The position numbers and the translations under genes were made by a program. Below, in pieces: positions 16,636 to 16,656 of a DNA stretch of 16,656 bases. Origin of the DNA: Alphaproteobacteria bacterium (GTDB lineage: Bacteria > Pseudomonadota > Alphaproteobacteria > ATCC43930 > CGMCC-115725). The notes beneath the pieces are model-generated. The model did not search any database. It saw only the letters and a program-made list of their open reading frames with translations, and was not told where the DNA came from. Every line of letters starts with the position of its first letter. Position 1 is the stretch's first letter. The stretch is from the NCBI GenBank assembly GCA_030037055.1, contig JASHRZ010000747.1:1-16656 (forward strand). The letters run 5' to 3'.

Positions 16636-16656
16636 TCCGCCGCCTTTTGCGCGAGG
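16632..16656 (-). CDS. Last codons of an upstream gene entering from the right edge
   Basis: On the minus strand the window edge reads in frame as LAQKAAE and then TGA, overlapping the dut ATG as ATGA. In many alphaproteobacteria the gene before dut is coaBC, but seven residues are too few to identify it. The overlap is the main evidence that a gene ends here. Confidence 0.35.

Overview
The window is about 16.7 kb of GC-rich, tightly packed DNA, most likely from an alphaproteobacterium. The best taxonomic marker is a Fur-family regulator of the Irr type (HHHFF motif), a subfamily known mainly from Alphaproteobacteria. A matching Irr-type operator lies beside it. The pnp, dut and cysK sequences and the absence of typical gammaproteobacterial gene order fit this. 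I see no rRNA, tRNA, CRISPR array, insertion sequence or phage gene.

Layout. (1) Bases 1-3335, plus strand: the 3' half of pnp, a cytoplasmic glycerophosphodiester phosphodiesterase, and a nitronate monooxygenase-like flavoenzyme with an unusual C-terminal cysteine cluster. (2) Bases 3476-6463, plus strand: irr, then an Irr-box/promoter, then rubrerythrin, a two-cluster Fe-S protein of the GlpC/heterodisulfide reductase type, and a DUF3501 protein. This looks like an iron-responsive peroxide-handling module and is the most interesting part of the window. (3) Bases 6460-8824, minus strand: a bacterial SH3 protein with signal peptide, an SDR oxidoreductase and an Ldh2-family oxidoreductase, the last two coupled by an ATGA overlap. 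(4) Bases 8937-13153: a decaying zone. An amidase pseudogene (plus strand) and a large unrecognised pseudogene (minus strand), both broken by many frameshifts, flank an intact D-2-hydroxyacid dehydrogenase. (5) Bases 13239-16656, minus strand: a compact run of (end of an upstream gene)-dut-rrf2-purN-like-cysK-moeB.

How the genes work together. In region 2, Irr probably senses iron/haem status and controls rubrerythrin and the two downstream genes. Rubrerythrin reduces hydrogen peroxide; the Fe-S protein could carry electrons to it, and DUF3501 is of unknown role. In region 5, an Rrf2 regulator without the Fe-S cysteines sits in the same transcription unit as cysteine synthase and a MoeB-type sulfur-carrier adenylyltransferase, which suggests control of cysteine/sulfur metabolism. 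These functional links are inference from gene order; the family calls rest on motifs seen in the translated sequence.
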